This document shows positions 27,107-35,073 of a stretch of 64,000 bases of DNA, piece after piece. How positions within the stretch are numbered: position 1 is the first letter of the stretch; each line of letters opens with the position of its first letter. A model generated the notes under the pieces. It searched no databases. It had not been told where the DNA came from and saw only the letters and a list, made by a program, of their open reading frames with translations. The position numbers were made by a program, and so were the translations under genes. This stretch comes from Nostoc linckia NIES-25 (GTDB lineage Bacteria > Cyanobacteriota > Cyanobacteriia > Cyanobacteriales > Nostocaceae): assembly GCF_002368035.1 (NCBI RefSeq), contig NZ_AP018225.1, positions 25,635 to 89,634 of the forward strand, read 5' to 3'.

Positions 27107-27672
27107 TATCTCTTTTTCCGTAAAAATAAAAACAGTGCCAGGGCTGCACATACGGAAAAGCCCAGCAAGAAGCCAAAATGATTTTGACTGGGTTGCTGAA
27201 TGCCTTCAAACTCTCTCACCTGTTGGGTAAATACTTGGAAACTGCCACGGGCTACAAAGTCCATCTGTTGGGCATCCCCGGTTAACTTCCAAGAACTAGC
27301 AGCCAGCATCGCGGTGCGAGTCACACCAATAGCTAAGTTTTGACGATTGGTAATTTTGGGAATCAAACCATTTTCAAAACGCAAGTAGCAGAGGGTGGCA
27401 GCAAAAGAAGCACCCACTGGTAAACCAGCTACCACTGCCGGGAACAGTCCGACACTGCCAGCAAGGTAGAGATATTGAGTTGATGTGACTTGAAAACCTG
27501 CTAAAACAGCACCTTGGGCAATACCACGAAATATAGTGATAGAACTGTCAGTAGAGGCGATCGCCTGTTGTAAGAGTTCGCTATCGTATTCATCCCCAGT
27601 TACAGAGGTAGGCGAATCGTCAACAATCTCGGCATCAAAATAAATTGGGGTTTTTTGATTTTTGGTTAGCAT
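27106..27672 (-). CDS. Small integral membrane protein
   Basis: 188 residues, function unknown. About three to four hydrophobic segments, including TQYLYLAGSVGLFPAVVAGLP (about 62-82) and the C-terminal HFGFLLGFSVCAALALFLFL ending in RKKR. The stop shares a base with the start of the ATPase gene, so the two are translationally coupled and may form one membrane complex. Confidence 0.68.
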   Translation of the reverse strand: MLTKNQKTPIYFDAEIVDDSPTSVTGDEYDSELLQQAIASTDSSITIFRGIAQGAVLAGFQVTSTQYLYLAGSVGLFPAVVAGLPVGASFAATLCYLRFENGLIPKITNRQNLAIGVTRTAMLAASSWKLTGDAQQMDFVARGSFQVFTQQVREFEGIQQPSQNHFGFLLGFSVCAALALFLFLRKKR

Positions 27673-27726
27673 TGGCCAAACCTTATAAAGAGTTATCCCC
27701 AGGGGCGAACCCTGGGAATTTACTTG

Positions 27727-28332
27727 TTAGTCAATCAACCGTCTGAAGAAACCTTTCACCCCTCGCATGGCGTTAGAACCGTGTCTGTGGATGTCTTTGA
27801 GAGTTTCTTTAGCTTTGTCTGCGGGTGAAAGTCCCTGCTGTTTGTCCTTTACCTGCTGCCAAACCTGAGATTGTGCCTTGGTAGCGTCAATCTCAATGAC
27901 TCTGAGGGTGGCGCGGTGCGATTCACCAAGCAGATTGAGTGTCCGTCCATGCCTAAACTGTTCTTGGGCTAGCTGGTTGTCAGATGCAATAACTTTTTCC
28001 TGTAGGCCATAGCCCAAACGCGCATCGCTGACTCTGACCTTTGACCAACCATCAGCCATTTTGTTGATGCTTGTACCTGCGGCAGTGAGAAACTGGGTTT
28101 CTTCTGCCATAACAGCTTCAGTTGCTTGTAACCCTTGGTTTAGGTTGCCGAATACCGCCTTGGCATTTTGGGCGCGTTGAGTTTGCTTAATTCGGAAATC
28201 TGCCACCTCTGCGGCAGCGGTCTGGTTGCCGTCGAGTGCTTGGAATATAGTTTCTTGGCTGATGTTGGTTAGGGACTGTAAAGCAGCGTATGTGACGGGT
28301 GCATCCAGCTTGAGTTTTACTGTTCTGCTCAT
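27727..28332 (-). CDS. Hypothetical helical protein
   Basis: 201 residues from ATG 28332, which overlaps the upstream stop as ATGA and has AGGAG five bases before it. Predominantly helical, basic, no membrane segment. Contains VTYAALQSLTNISQETIFQA near the N-terminus and a basic tail HGSNAMRGVKGFFRRLID. Not recognised; a DNA- or membrane-associated adaptor would fit the operon. Confidence 0.66.
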   Translation of the reverse strand: MSRTVKLKLDAPVTYAALQSLTNISQETIFQALDGNQTAAAEVADFRIKQTQRAQNAKAVFGNLNQGLQATEAVMAEETQFLTAAGTSINKMADGWSKVRVSDARLGYGLQEKVIASDNQLAQEQFRHGRTLNLLGESHRATLRVIEIDATKAQSQVWQQVKDKQQGLSPADKAKETLKDIHRHGSNAMRGVKGFFRRLID

Positions 28333-28628
28333 GTTTGCTCCTGTGCCCAAATAATTAAAGAAGGCAGAAGGCAGGAGGCAGAGGGCAGAAGGTAAGAATT
28401 AAGTTTCAGTATTGCCTTTTTGCCTTGCCCATCTGGGTTTAAAATCCCTACCAAATCGAAGAGGTCTTCAATTAGTGATGGATCTGAATCCCCCACTAAT
28501 TGCTCCTTCTGCCTTCTGCCCTCTGCCCTCTGCCTTTCTCCTACCAACTCATCCAAACTGACAGCATTGATTTCTTCTACCAACTCATTTGGTAAAATTC
28601 GCATCAACAATGTAATCAAAGCTTTCAT
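28329..28628 (-). CDS. Small hypothetical protein carrying heptamer-repeat insertions
   Basis: 99 residues. The coding sequence includes two heptamer repeat blocks (28505-28541 and 28361-28392), encoding an RQRAEGRRQKEQ stretch and a Leu/Pro-rich PSASCLLPS tail. The remaining LPNELVEEINAVSLDEL and DPSLIEDLFDLVGIL parts look like original coding sequence. It overlaps both neighbours by 4 bases (ATGA), so it is still translated as part of the operon, but the C-terminus has probably been remodelled. Confidence 0.55.
   Translation of the reverse strand: MKALITLLMRILPNELVEEINAVSLDELVGERQRAEGRRQKEQLVGDSDPSLIEDLFDLVGILNPDGQGKKAILKLNSYLLPSASCLLPSLIIWAQEQT
28361..28392. repeat. Heptamer tandem repeat (ggcagaa type)
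   Basis: Degenerate units of the form ggcagaa / ggcagga / ggcagag / ggcagaa follow each other. This is the short tandemly repeated repetitive (STRR) type typical of Nostoc genomes. It lies in frame within the 28329-28628 gene. Confidence 0.75.
28505..28541. repeat. Heptamer tandem repeat, opposite orientation
   Basis: ccttctg / ccttctg / ccctctg / ccctctg / cctttct units. They are the reverse complement of the block at 28361-28392, so the two blocks flank about 110 bases in inverted orientation and could form a long stem in the transcript. Confidence 0.72.
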
Positions 28629-29056
28629 ACCTCTTCACCCCAATAATTCATCTCACCCAGTCTGGATTGGATGGATTCAGCACGTTCAATCACATCCTCG
28701 CTAATCCCCAATTCCTGCATTACCTGAAACGGGTAATCCTCACCTTCTGCCAATGCAAAAATCAGATTGTCAGGAACTAACCCACCTAAATTAGCTAAAA
28801 ACTGCCCGTGAGCCAGGGGATGTGGTGTATCATCAATGGTCTGATAGCTGTCATAAGCTCCTGTTGGCTCCCAAGTCTCATTCTGCAAATATGGCAGCGT
28901 CTCTTGAATAATTTGCTGATCTTCAGGGGATCTGCCTAAATTTGGTTTTAAGGGATCGTCATTAGCCACAATGGAAGCAGCTGACTGTGCCAGTTCCAGG
29001 GGGCATCCATTGTTAGTTAGCGCGTTCAGGGCTGCAAAAAAGATGTTGTGGCTCAT
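28625..29056 (-). CDS. Hypothetical protein
   Basis: 143 residues, acidic, not recognised. Helical N-terminus ALNALTNNGCPLELAQSAASIV, central QQIIQETLPYL, and PDNLIFALAEGEDYPFQVMQEL near the C-terminus. No signal or membrane segment. Overlaps its downstream neighbour by 4 bases (ATGA). Probably a soluble component of the operon. Confidence 0.66.
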   Translation of the reverse strand: MSHNIFFAALNALTNNGCPLELAQSAASIVANDDPLKPNLGRSPEDQQIIQETLPYLQNETWEPTGAYDSYQTIDDTPHPLAHGQFLANLGGLVPDNLIFALAEGEDYPFQVMQELGISEDVIERAESIQSRLGEMNYWGEEV

Positions 29057-29329
29057 CTTGTAAGATCCTTTATATACATGTTGCCTGATGCTATAGAAAA
29101 GCGATTCGCATTACTGATTGGCTGTCTTTGGGTGCGATGGTCTACGCCCCGTTGGAGACGAACGCCTTTAATTTGACATTCCGATTGCAAAGTATTGAAA
29201 AACTGATTTACATCACCCAAAGTGACATCAGAATCAAATTGCTCCCGCTTTGTATTGTGGATGTTGATGAATTTGTGTGAGCAATTGTTGGGCTTGTACA
29301 ATTAATTGAGGTAATGATTGCCGACTCAT
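29053..29329 (-). pseudogene. Frameshifted (or +1-recoded) hypothetical gene
   Basis: An ATG at 29329 has a strong GAGGTG site 6 bases upstream and encodes MSRQSLPQLIVQAQQL and 15 further residues before a TGA at 29236-29234. The +1 frame from about 29238 continues as FDSDVTLGDVNQFFNTLQSE and 42 more residues to 29053, where it overlaps the next start (ATGA). The downstream frame has only an unsupported TTG at 29301. The simplest reading is one gene of about 91 codons broken by a one-base change near 29239, or read by +1 frameshifting. Product unrecognised. Confidence 0.55.
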
Positions 29330-29336
29330 ATTCACC

Positions 29337-29603
29337 TCAAAATAAGGACAATTGCTGTGATTGTTGATTAACTACAGAAGTGTTTGTAGATAAGCCTTCT
29401 ACGGCATAACAACGAGTAGTTAAAGCTTTGTGATTCAGCTTGATATCTCCCTTCTTCTTCTCTCCAGCAAGAGGACGAAATGTATACTGTGGTGCTTTGA
29501 CTGTGCCTGTTTTTTCTATGTAACGGTACAAAGTTCTATCTATTTGATAAACACCAGACTCAATCAGTAATGCTGAATCATGGATGCGAGTGAGATTTTG
29601 CAT
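29337..29603 (-). CDS. Small hypothetical protein
   Basis: 88 residues, basic, predicted beta-rich. ATG 29603 overlaps the preceding stop by one base (TAATG). Contains SGVYQIDRTLYRYIEKTG followed by YTFRPLAGEKKKGDIKL, and ends in a Gln/Ser-rich tail QQSQQLSLF. No family recognised. The stop lies next to the ribosome-binding site of the frameshifted gene downstream. Confidence 0.62.
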   Translation of the reverse strand: MQNLTRIHDSALLIESGVYQIDRTLYRYIEKTGTVKAPQYTFRPLAGEKKKGDIKLNHKALTTRCYAVEGLSTNTSVVNQQSQQLSLF

Positions 29604-29764
29604 TAGCTTTCACCCCCACCTTTTAAAGAACGAACAAGAGTATTTCCGTAGTTAACTAACAGGATGGTAAATAGTTGTGAATATGTATTGATTCCTGTTT
29701 GCTCAATGATTTCCTTGGCTAATGGTATGTGCTTTTCGTCTAAGACTACACGGGTCTGATTCAT
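29603..29764 (-). CDS. 53-residue hypothetical protein, possibly ribbon-helix-helix
   Basis: A short gene of 53 codons: starts with MNQTRVVLDEKHIPLAKEI and ends LVRSLKGGGES. The ATG overlaps the upstream stop (ATGA) and its TAA overlaps the next ATG (TAATG), so it fits exactly into the chain of coupled genes, which is the main evidence that it is real. A beta strand (TRVVLDE) followed by two helices is compatible with an RHH DNA-binding protein, but this is not certain. Confidence 0.6.
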   Translation of the reverse strand: MNQTRVVLDEKHIPLAKEIIEQTGINTYSQLFTILLVNYGNTLVRSLKGGGES

Positions 29765-30171
29765 AACTTAAGACTCCTAACTAATAGCTGACCTTTCAGT
29801 TTTTCGGTCGTTTGTTCTTGTGGAGATATTTGTGGAGTTAATGCAAGATTTTCTGTCTCAATTTTTTGAGGCTGAGGCAAAACATTCATCGTATTGCCTG
29901 CCAGATATTCACTAATCAAGAGATTTGTGGCAGATGTGACGCTAATTCCCCTTGAGGTTGCATATTGAGACACCCAGGCTTGATGACGTTCATCTAGTCT
30001 GACTTTGGGGTTAATTGTCCCGGTTTGGGGCAAAGATGACAGTTTGAGATGCCATTGATGTTTGATTGCATCCAATAGCAGATTTACAGTGTCAGTCAGT
30101 TTGGAATAGTTGAGTGAAAGACGGACTCCCTCAACTTTGCTGGCGACTTGAGCCGCTAAACGTACTTGCAT
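29761..30171 (-). CDS. Candidate ParR-like adaptor next to actin-like ATPase
   Basis: 136 residues from ATG 30171, one base after the stop of the actin-like gene; the longer in-frame start lies inside that gene. It contains SLNYSKLTDTVNLLLDAIKH and a second strand-helix-helix stretch, KVRLDERHQAWVSQYATSRG ... SATNLLISEYLAG, which resembles a ribbon-helix-helix unit. In ParMRC-type plasmid segregation the gene after the actin ATPase encodes the centromere-binding adaptor, so a ParR-like role is proposed from position and fold outline. Confidence 0.6.
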   Translation of the reverse strand: MQVRLAAQVASKVEGVRLSLNYSKLTDTVNLLLDAIKHQWHLKLSSLPQTGTINPKVRLDERHQAWVSQYATSRGISVTSATNLLISEYLAGNTMNVLPQPQKIETENLALTPQISPQEQTTEKLKGQLLVRSLKL

Positions 30172-30172
30172 T

Positions 30173-31105
30173 TCACATAGCCAACAATGCTTGAATGTTT
30201 GACAGTTGTGGATTGGCAGGAATGTAAAAGCCTTGCTTGGCACTCAGCTTTTGACGGACTAAATTTGCACATCCACCAATCAGCATTACGTTGGTGACAT
30301 CTGCGAGATAGTCATTAGCAGCTGTAGAGATGCTGTCCATCAGATTGTTAAACCAGTTTTCTAACAGCCCTGGAAAGACGGAGCTAAAGTCATATTTGCG
30401 TCCGTAGGTGAGAGAGCCATCAGCAACAGCGTCCATCATCTTCGCCACTTTAAAAGCAACGTTATCGCGCTTGGCGTAACTCTGCATCAAATCACTATTG
30501 ATGATGTCGTTAGCCAGGGAAACACCACCTACTTTGGGAATTGAACGACGGGTAAGAACTTCCAAGGATGGGGTGATGACGACATAATTAGTTGTGCCAC
30601 CACCAATATCAATAGCGAGTGTGTCACCATCTATATCCAACTTGCCGTTTCTGTAAGCATTAACTACGGCCACATCTGTCTCAAGAAAGAATTCAACGTT
30701 TTTGATTCGGTGTCTGTAGTTGGTGCCATTGACGGTAATTTGATGCTCTGCAACTAAAGTCCGTCTGATTGTGTCTTCGTGCCATTGAGAATGTTCTGGG
30801 ACGAGAAAGCGGACAACACCATCAAAATCCTGCCGCAATCCCGCCAAAGTGAAGGGTTTAAAGAATTCTGGCAGGTCTTTACCCCTTTCTGCTGCGGTTT
30901 GTGAATTTTTCTGCTTGGTGGCGCGGTCTCCGAGGACTAAAACCTTATCATCTAATTTGACAGAGGGTGAATTATCAGTGTCCAAATCTCTGGCACTGGT
31001 GTAAGTCACGTCTTGAAAGACTGAGCGCATCACGCGAGGTTTTTCACCTTTTAAGGCAGTGATGCTACTGTAGTTACCGATATCTGCACAGTAAATATTG
31101 ATCAC
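30173..31105 (-). CDS. ParM/StbA-type actin-like ATPase
   Basis: 310 residues from GTG 31105, which lies 6 bases after AGGAGA; a TTG at 31111 directly abuts the site. Actin-fold motifs: phosphate-1 YCADIGNYSS (about 5-14), phosphate-2 LAIDIGGGTTNYVV (about 163-176) and adenosine motif VMLIGGCANLV (about 284-294). It would polymerise with ATP to position plasmid copies or another cargo. First gene of a ten-gene coupled operon, and divergent from a small XRE regulator. Confidence 0.88.
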   Translation of the reverse strand: MINIYCADIGNYSSITALKGEKPRVMRSVFQDVTYTSARDLDTDNSPSVKLDDKVLVLGDRATKQKNSQTAAERGKDLPEFFKPFTLAGLRQDFDGVVRFLVPEHSQWHEDTIRRTLVAEHQITVNGTNYRHRIKNVEFFLETDVAVVNAYRNGKLDIDGDTLAIDIGGGTTNYVVITPSLEVLTRRSIPKVGGVSLANDIINSDLMQSYAKRDNVAFKVAKMMDAVADGSLTYGRKYDFSSVFPGLLENWFNNLMDSISTAANDYLADVTNVMLIGGCANLVRQKLSAKQGFYIPANPQLSNIQALLAM

Positions 31106-31458
31106 TTGCAATCTCCTAATAAAGCTAGTAGCAGCCGTTTTTGGCTGTTGCTAACTTTTGCTACTATGTGGTTGCGATACTAAATCTTACTTTCGTGGCT
31201 TTGAATCTGTTAAAGTGCTATTCACCTCTACAAAGGTGCATTACCACATGAATACTTATTAAGTCCTAGTTATTGTCGTTCAGTTATAAATTGTTCGTCA
31301 AACGTCTATTAACTACACAATAGCAGCTAGTTGACTAGTAGACAAGTTAATTAGCTATTTAACTTACTTATCAATTAGAGCTGTAAAATAATTGTCAGCT
31401 TATAGTCTATGCAACTAATCAACTAGTTGATATATTGGTGCTTAAGAGAATTAGGTGT
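31106..31458. promoter_or_regulatory. Divergent promoter region with palindromes (candidate centromere/operator)
   Basis: Region between the actin-like gene (minus) and the XRE gene (plus). It holds a perfect 14-base palindrome atcaactagttgat at 31418-31431, ctagttgactag at 31327-31338, and the inverted repeat aagttaa...ttaactt around 31345-31366. Near 31126-31154 an imperfect stem (tagtagcagcc / ggctgttgcta) precedes the actin-like gene. Plasmid segregation loci often carry the centromere in this position; the palindromes may instead be XRE operators. Confidence 0.5.
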
Positions 31459-31686
31459 ATGAAGTTGATTTGTAAACTGAAAAATTTAATGGAAGAGAGG
31501 CAGATTAGCCAATTAGCACTAGCAGAAGCTACAGGGTTAGCCCCAGGCACAATTGGAAAACTTTATCGTAACCAGGTTAGTAGAATTGATGAAAAAACCT
31601 TGACGCAATTGTGCCGATACTTTGAGCTAAAAAGTATCGCTGATATTTTTGAAATTCAATGGGAACAAGGAGATTACGAAGTGTGA
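31459..31686 (+). CDS. Small XRE-family (Cro/CI-type) regulator
   Basis: 75 residues from ATG 31459. A helix-turn-helix is evident: LMEERQISQLALAEATGLAPGTIGKLYRN, with the pattern LA..TGL..GTI of the XRE family, followed by LTQLCRYFELKSIADIFE, typical of the same family. It would bind a short palindrome; the perfect palindrome at 31418-31431, 28 bases before its start, is the best candidate, implying autoregulation and control of the divergent actin-like operon. Confidence 0.85.
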   Translation: MKLICKLKNLMEERQISQLALAEATGLAPGTIGKLYRNQVSRIDEKTLTQLCRYFELKSIADIFEIQWEQGDYEV

Positions 31687-31734
31687 CTCAAACACCATTA
31701 AAATTACTTAACATTTCAGGAGGGCTATTTAAAA

Positions 31735-31768
31735 AAGCGATCGCCCCAACCAAGGAGCGATCGCCGCT
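31735..31768. terminator. Possible terminator of the XRE gene (paired HIP1 hairpin)
   Basis: Two GCGATCGC palindromes, 31737-31744 and 31757-31764, are separated by cccaaccaagga and can pair with one another, with aagcg and cgctt at the outside. The hairpin is GC-rich and lies about 50 bases after the XRE stop, but no strong T-run follows, so termination is only suggested. Confidence 0.4.
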
Positions 31769-31841
31769 TGTATGTAATTGTTTAAATTTCCGCTTTAATG
31801 TTTGTAAGCCTACAAGACCAGACAGACGAATCTGTTTTTAT

Positions 31842-31898
31842 ACGGTCGAACCGCTTTTCGTGCTACTCTAGCGAGAGTAAGTCTGCACGTAAAACCGT
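31842..31898 (+). ncRNA. Candidate structured RNA element
   Basis: Nested complementary segments: outer acggt (31842-31846) with accgt (31894-31898), middle cgtgc (31859-31863) with gcacg (31885-31889), and inner tactct (31864-31869) with agagta (31874-31879) closed by the tetraloop agcg, leaving a 5-base bulge on one side. A separate acaga-cgaa-tctgt hairpin followed by tttt lies just upstream at 31822-31839. No coding sequence spans it convincingly. Because the pairing is symmetric, the true strand is not certain. Confidence 0.4.
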
Positions 31899-32847
31899 AA
31901 TTAGTCCTTACAAGGGAGGTAGTAACGACCAAAACAGAATATTCAGATAATCAAAATAGATGTGAGTCGTTGTAGAACGGTTTCGGTGCGATAAAGACTG
32001 CCAGGTCAAACCACCAAATTGTTCCAGACAAACGAGGACTCACCACTCGTAACCTACCTGTTGCCAATATTAGCACACAGGGCGGGACAGTTTATGCTTT
32101 TTTTTGGACAAATAGTAAAAAAAGCATCTACCGCTACAATTTATCCCCACTCTGAATTAAAGCGGAGTATTGGCAAAAGCTATCGAGCCAAAAATAATTG
32201 AGGGATGATTTGACGGCTAGATGCCTCGCAGAAGAGGATAACGTCGTGAATAATGGATTTTTTCAATCAAAAACTATAATTTTCACCCTTAAAAAAATAC
32301 AGAGGGCTGATTTCTGCTTTGTTTACTATCCACAAGTTAGCGCCAAGGCTTAGACCAGTCGCTAGTCAAGTTGTGTCAAGTAGGTAAAAAAAAGAAATCG
32401 GCTAGCTGCCCACACGCCAGACATACGTCTAGCGGTTAACAACTAACCGCCAATTAATATTTTTAAAGCAATTTCAATGTAGCAATGTCTGGGTCATAAA
32501 GGCAAAATTAGTGCAACTTAAATCAGGTGACATCAACCCTCTAAAACTGACCATGAGAGTATCAGGCTAAGAATTTCAGCCTTTTTAACAAAAAATTAAT
32601 TTTTGAGCAAATGGGAAATTTCTTGTTTGTAACCGTTGGTGACATTTGAATAAAGTACTGCTAATGAACGCTCCAAATGAGAGGGTAAAGTGTAAGAAGC
32701 AAGAAGGGCTTAGGGTACTGGGTATTAGGTGTAGGGAAACATTCTCGACTACACCTTACGCCTAACACCCCACTCCAAAAAAGTTACACCCCAAACCCAA
32801 GAAGTGTGGGTAGCTCCGATGAACCAATCATCATCGGAGATAGAAAA
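31899..32847. other. Long non-coding region upstream of primase: candidate replication origin
   Basis: About 950 bases without a convincing gene. Seen: the perfect hairpin gcggtta-acaac-taaccgc at 32432-32450, followed by AT-rich sequence; an inverted repeat aggtgtag (32728-32735) / ctacacct (32749-32756) inside a G/C-skewed block; and runs of A/T near 32095-32125 and 32580-32600. Placement before a primase-like gene is what suggests an origin. No clear array of equal-length iterons was found. Confidence 0.4.
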
Positions 32848-35073
32848 ATGGCAAAAGCCAAAGTAAACAAAGCATTACAACCTACCCTAGAGCCATTAGA
32901 CCCGCTAGGACAAAGGTTTTTAGAATACTTCCATCACGGCTGGGGCTTCATCTACGCCCCCACCCCAAAAAGTGGTGAACGCCCACAATGGCAAACAGAA
33001 ACCCGCTACCCCTTACAGCCGCGTAACCTGTGGCAACAATACTTAAACCCCGGTGTCTTACTAGGGCTGCGGTTTACCAAAGAAACCAACTACCTACTAA
33101 TAGATTTAGACAGAAAAAGCCCATTACACCCATCAAACAGCCGAATAAAATACCAGCAACTACTAGAGCGCCTAGAAGAAATCGGCTTATGCAGACCAAT
33201 ACCCATACAATCAAGCGATAGTGGCGGACTGCATATATATTATTTCTTAGAAGAAAAACAACATTCCTACACCCTAGCCTGTGCCATTCAGCAGACCCTA
33301 GAAGCAGCAGGCTTCAAAATCAAAGGAGGAGAACTAGAAATCTTCCCCAACTGCAAAGTGTACAGCAAAGGCAGCCCTAGTAACTTCAACGCCCATCGCT
33401 TACCCTTGCAGACAGGCTCCTATGTACTTGACGATTGCCTAGAGCCGTGGTCAGACGACATCGAAGACTTTCTCAACGCCGCCGACTGGTCAGCAAAAGG
33501 GCAAGACTACGAAGCATTAGCCCAAGCACTAGTCCGAGCCAACAGCAAAAAAATTATAAAATTTCCCTACCGTCAGCGCAATGCAGCCGAGCAATGGCGG
33601 CATGACCTAGAAGAACGTATAGGTGAAGGGTGGACTGGGCCAGGGCAGACAAACGAACTGCTCAAAGACATAGCACGTTACGGCCTAGTCTTTCGTCAAT
33701 TAAGCGGACAGACACTAGTAGATTATATGGTGATTACAGCCTGCCAATCTCCTGGGTACGTCAACTGGTGTCGCCACCAACACGAAATCGAACAACGAGC
33801 CAAAGACTGGGCAAAGTGCTGTGAAGGATTTTACACCCCCTACCCAGGCATACCACAAAGGGTAAACAGCTACAAAGAACAATTTGGCACAGTAGATGAG
33901 AACAAAATCATCAACCTGCACCCTAACGAACAACGTCAACAAGAAACAATAGAGCGCATACGCTCGATTGTCGCACAATTACAACAAACTGGGACATTTC
34001 CGCTAAAGACAAGCGATCGGGCGCAAGCAATAATAGCCGCATCCAAAGCCCAGTATGGCAAAGGAGTAAGTCAGACAACCCTGCACAAACCAATATACCT
34101 ACCCCTATGGCATCCCGACCACCAAAAAAAACCCGCATCAAAACAGCCTGTAAATGAGCTTAATGAAAGCAACACAGCGATTTTAGCGCCTGAAAAATAC
34201 CCCCAAATCCCAGACCCGTGGTTGGAAGAGTTGCACTCTGAAACCCAGACAGAACATGGAATACAGTCACAAACCCCCAAAATTTACACACCCCCCCCAT
34301 ATATGAAGGTTTTGTACTTAGATTCAGCTAAAGCGTTGCCACCGGCAACGCAAGAAGCTGAATTTAATCAAATTCAAGAATCAGATCCCAGTTCTAATTT
34401 TTCAGATCCCAATTCTAATTCTTTAAATTCCAGTTCTAACTCTTCAGATCCCAGTTCTAATTCTTTAAATTCCAAATCTAGTTCTTTAGAAATTTCAAAT
34501 TTTACCAATCATAATCAAAACCAATACCAACCTTCCCCAAGTGAATCCTTTGATGACAATAAGCAAAATTTATCAAATGAGGAAATAATTACTGACTTAA
34601 ATATTTTAAATGTAGTAAATACTACTAATAGTGATGTTGATAGCATCTCATCGAACACTTTACAGGGTGAATATACCTTAGAAACCGAACCCTCTGTACG
34701 AGTTTCTATACCAACTACCACACACCCGAATGTAGGATGTGTAGATTCACTACCCGTTCCTGTAGAAGCGGACGATCGACCATTACAGCAAACCTTTAGC
34801 CCAGAAGATTACCGTCAGGCAATCAGACTGAAACTTCAGGCAACGCAAAAAGCACGTCATTGGGTGAAATTATACTGCACTATAGAAAACTTATCCTTCT
34901 TGCCCCAGGAACGAATCAAACTAGAACAGCTGGCCATACGCCTGCTAATGCTAGAATCGCCGTCGCTGATTTTACAACAGGAAGCGCAGGAATGGTTGGC
35001 AAATAACCCCTCTGCCTCTGCCCTAGAGATAGCAGAGCGTTTTAAACAAAGCAGACATGACTACAAGCTATAG
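32848..35073 (+). CDS. Primase-polymerase (AEP)-like plasmid replication protein
   Basis: 741 residues from ATG 32848, which has GGAGA 7 bases upstream. The N-terminal domain has the archaeo-eukaryotic primase pattern: LLIDLDRK (Asp86, Asp88) for metal binding, SGGLHIYYFL (about 125-134) with the conserved His, and GELEIFPN (about 161-168). It would make primers or copy DNA at the plasmid origin. A helical middle follows, then a Ser/Asn repeat region (about 510-555) and a helical C-terminus. Probably the replication protein of this plasmid; no helicase domain was seen. Confidence 0.78.
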   Translation: MAKAKVNKALQPTLEPLDPLGQRFLEYFHHGWGFIYAPTPKSGERPQWQTETRYPLQPRNLWQQYLNPGVLLGLRFTKETNYLLIDLDRKSPLHPSNSRIKYQQLLERLEEIGLCRPIPIQSSDSGGLHIYYFLEEKQHSYTLACAIQQTLEAAGFKIKGGELEIFPNCKVYSKGSPSNFNAHRLPLQTGSYVLDDCLEPWSDDIEDFLNAADWSAKGQDYEALAQALVRANSKKIIKFPYRQRNAAEQWRHDLEERIGEGWTGPGQTNELLKDIARYGLVFRQLSGQTLVDYMVITACQSPGYVNWCRHQHEIEQRAKDWAKCCEGFYTPYPGIPQRVNSYKEQFGTVDENKIINLHPNEQRQQETIERIRSIVAQLQQTGTFPLKTSDRAQAIIAASKAQYGKGVSQTTLHKPIYLPLWHPDHQKKPASKQPVNELNESNTAILAPEKYPQIPDPWLEELHSETQTEHGIQSQTPKIYTPPPYMKVLYLDSAKALPPATQEAEFNQIQESDPSSNFSDPNSNSLNSSSNSSDPSSNSLNSKSSSLEISNFTNHNQNQYQPSPSESFDDNKQNLSNEEIITDLNILNVVNTTNSDVDSISSNTLQGEYTLETEPSVRVSIPTTTHPNVGCVDSLPVPVEADDRPLQQTFSPEDYRQAIRLKLQATQKARHWVKLYCTIENLSFLPQERIKLEQLAIRLLMLESPSLILQQEAQEWLANNPSASALEIAERFKQSRHDYKL
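34382..34490 (+). repeat. In-frame Ser/Asn-coding tandem repeat
   Basis: Degenerate units alternating cagatcccagttctaattct and ttaaattccagttctaac, about 40 bases per pair, encode alternating SDPSSNS and LNSSSNS. It lies in the primase-like gene and forms a flexible linker between the catalytic part and the C-terminal helices. Units are similar enough to vary in number between strains. Confidence 0.75.

Noticed and set aside
31737..31764. HIP1 palindromes as specific regulatory sites
   Set aside because: GCGATCGC is scattered over the whole window, within and between genes, so single copies carry no specific meaning; only the paired hairpin was kept.
31659..32201. Two plus-strand reading frames in the region after the XRE gene
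   Set aside because: They cross HIP1 repeats and the stem structures, have no ribosome sites and look random in composition.
33715..34280. Minus-strand reading frames inside the primase-like gene
   Set aside because: They mirror a gene with clear catalytic motifs; products are valine/leucine-rich with no start signals.
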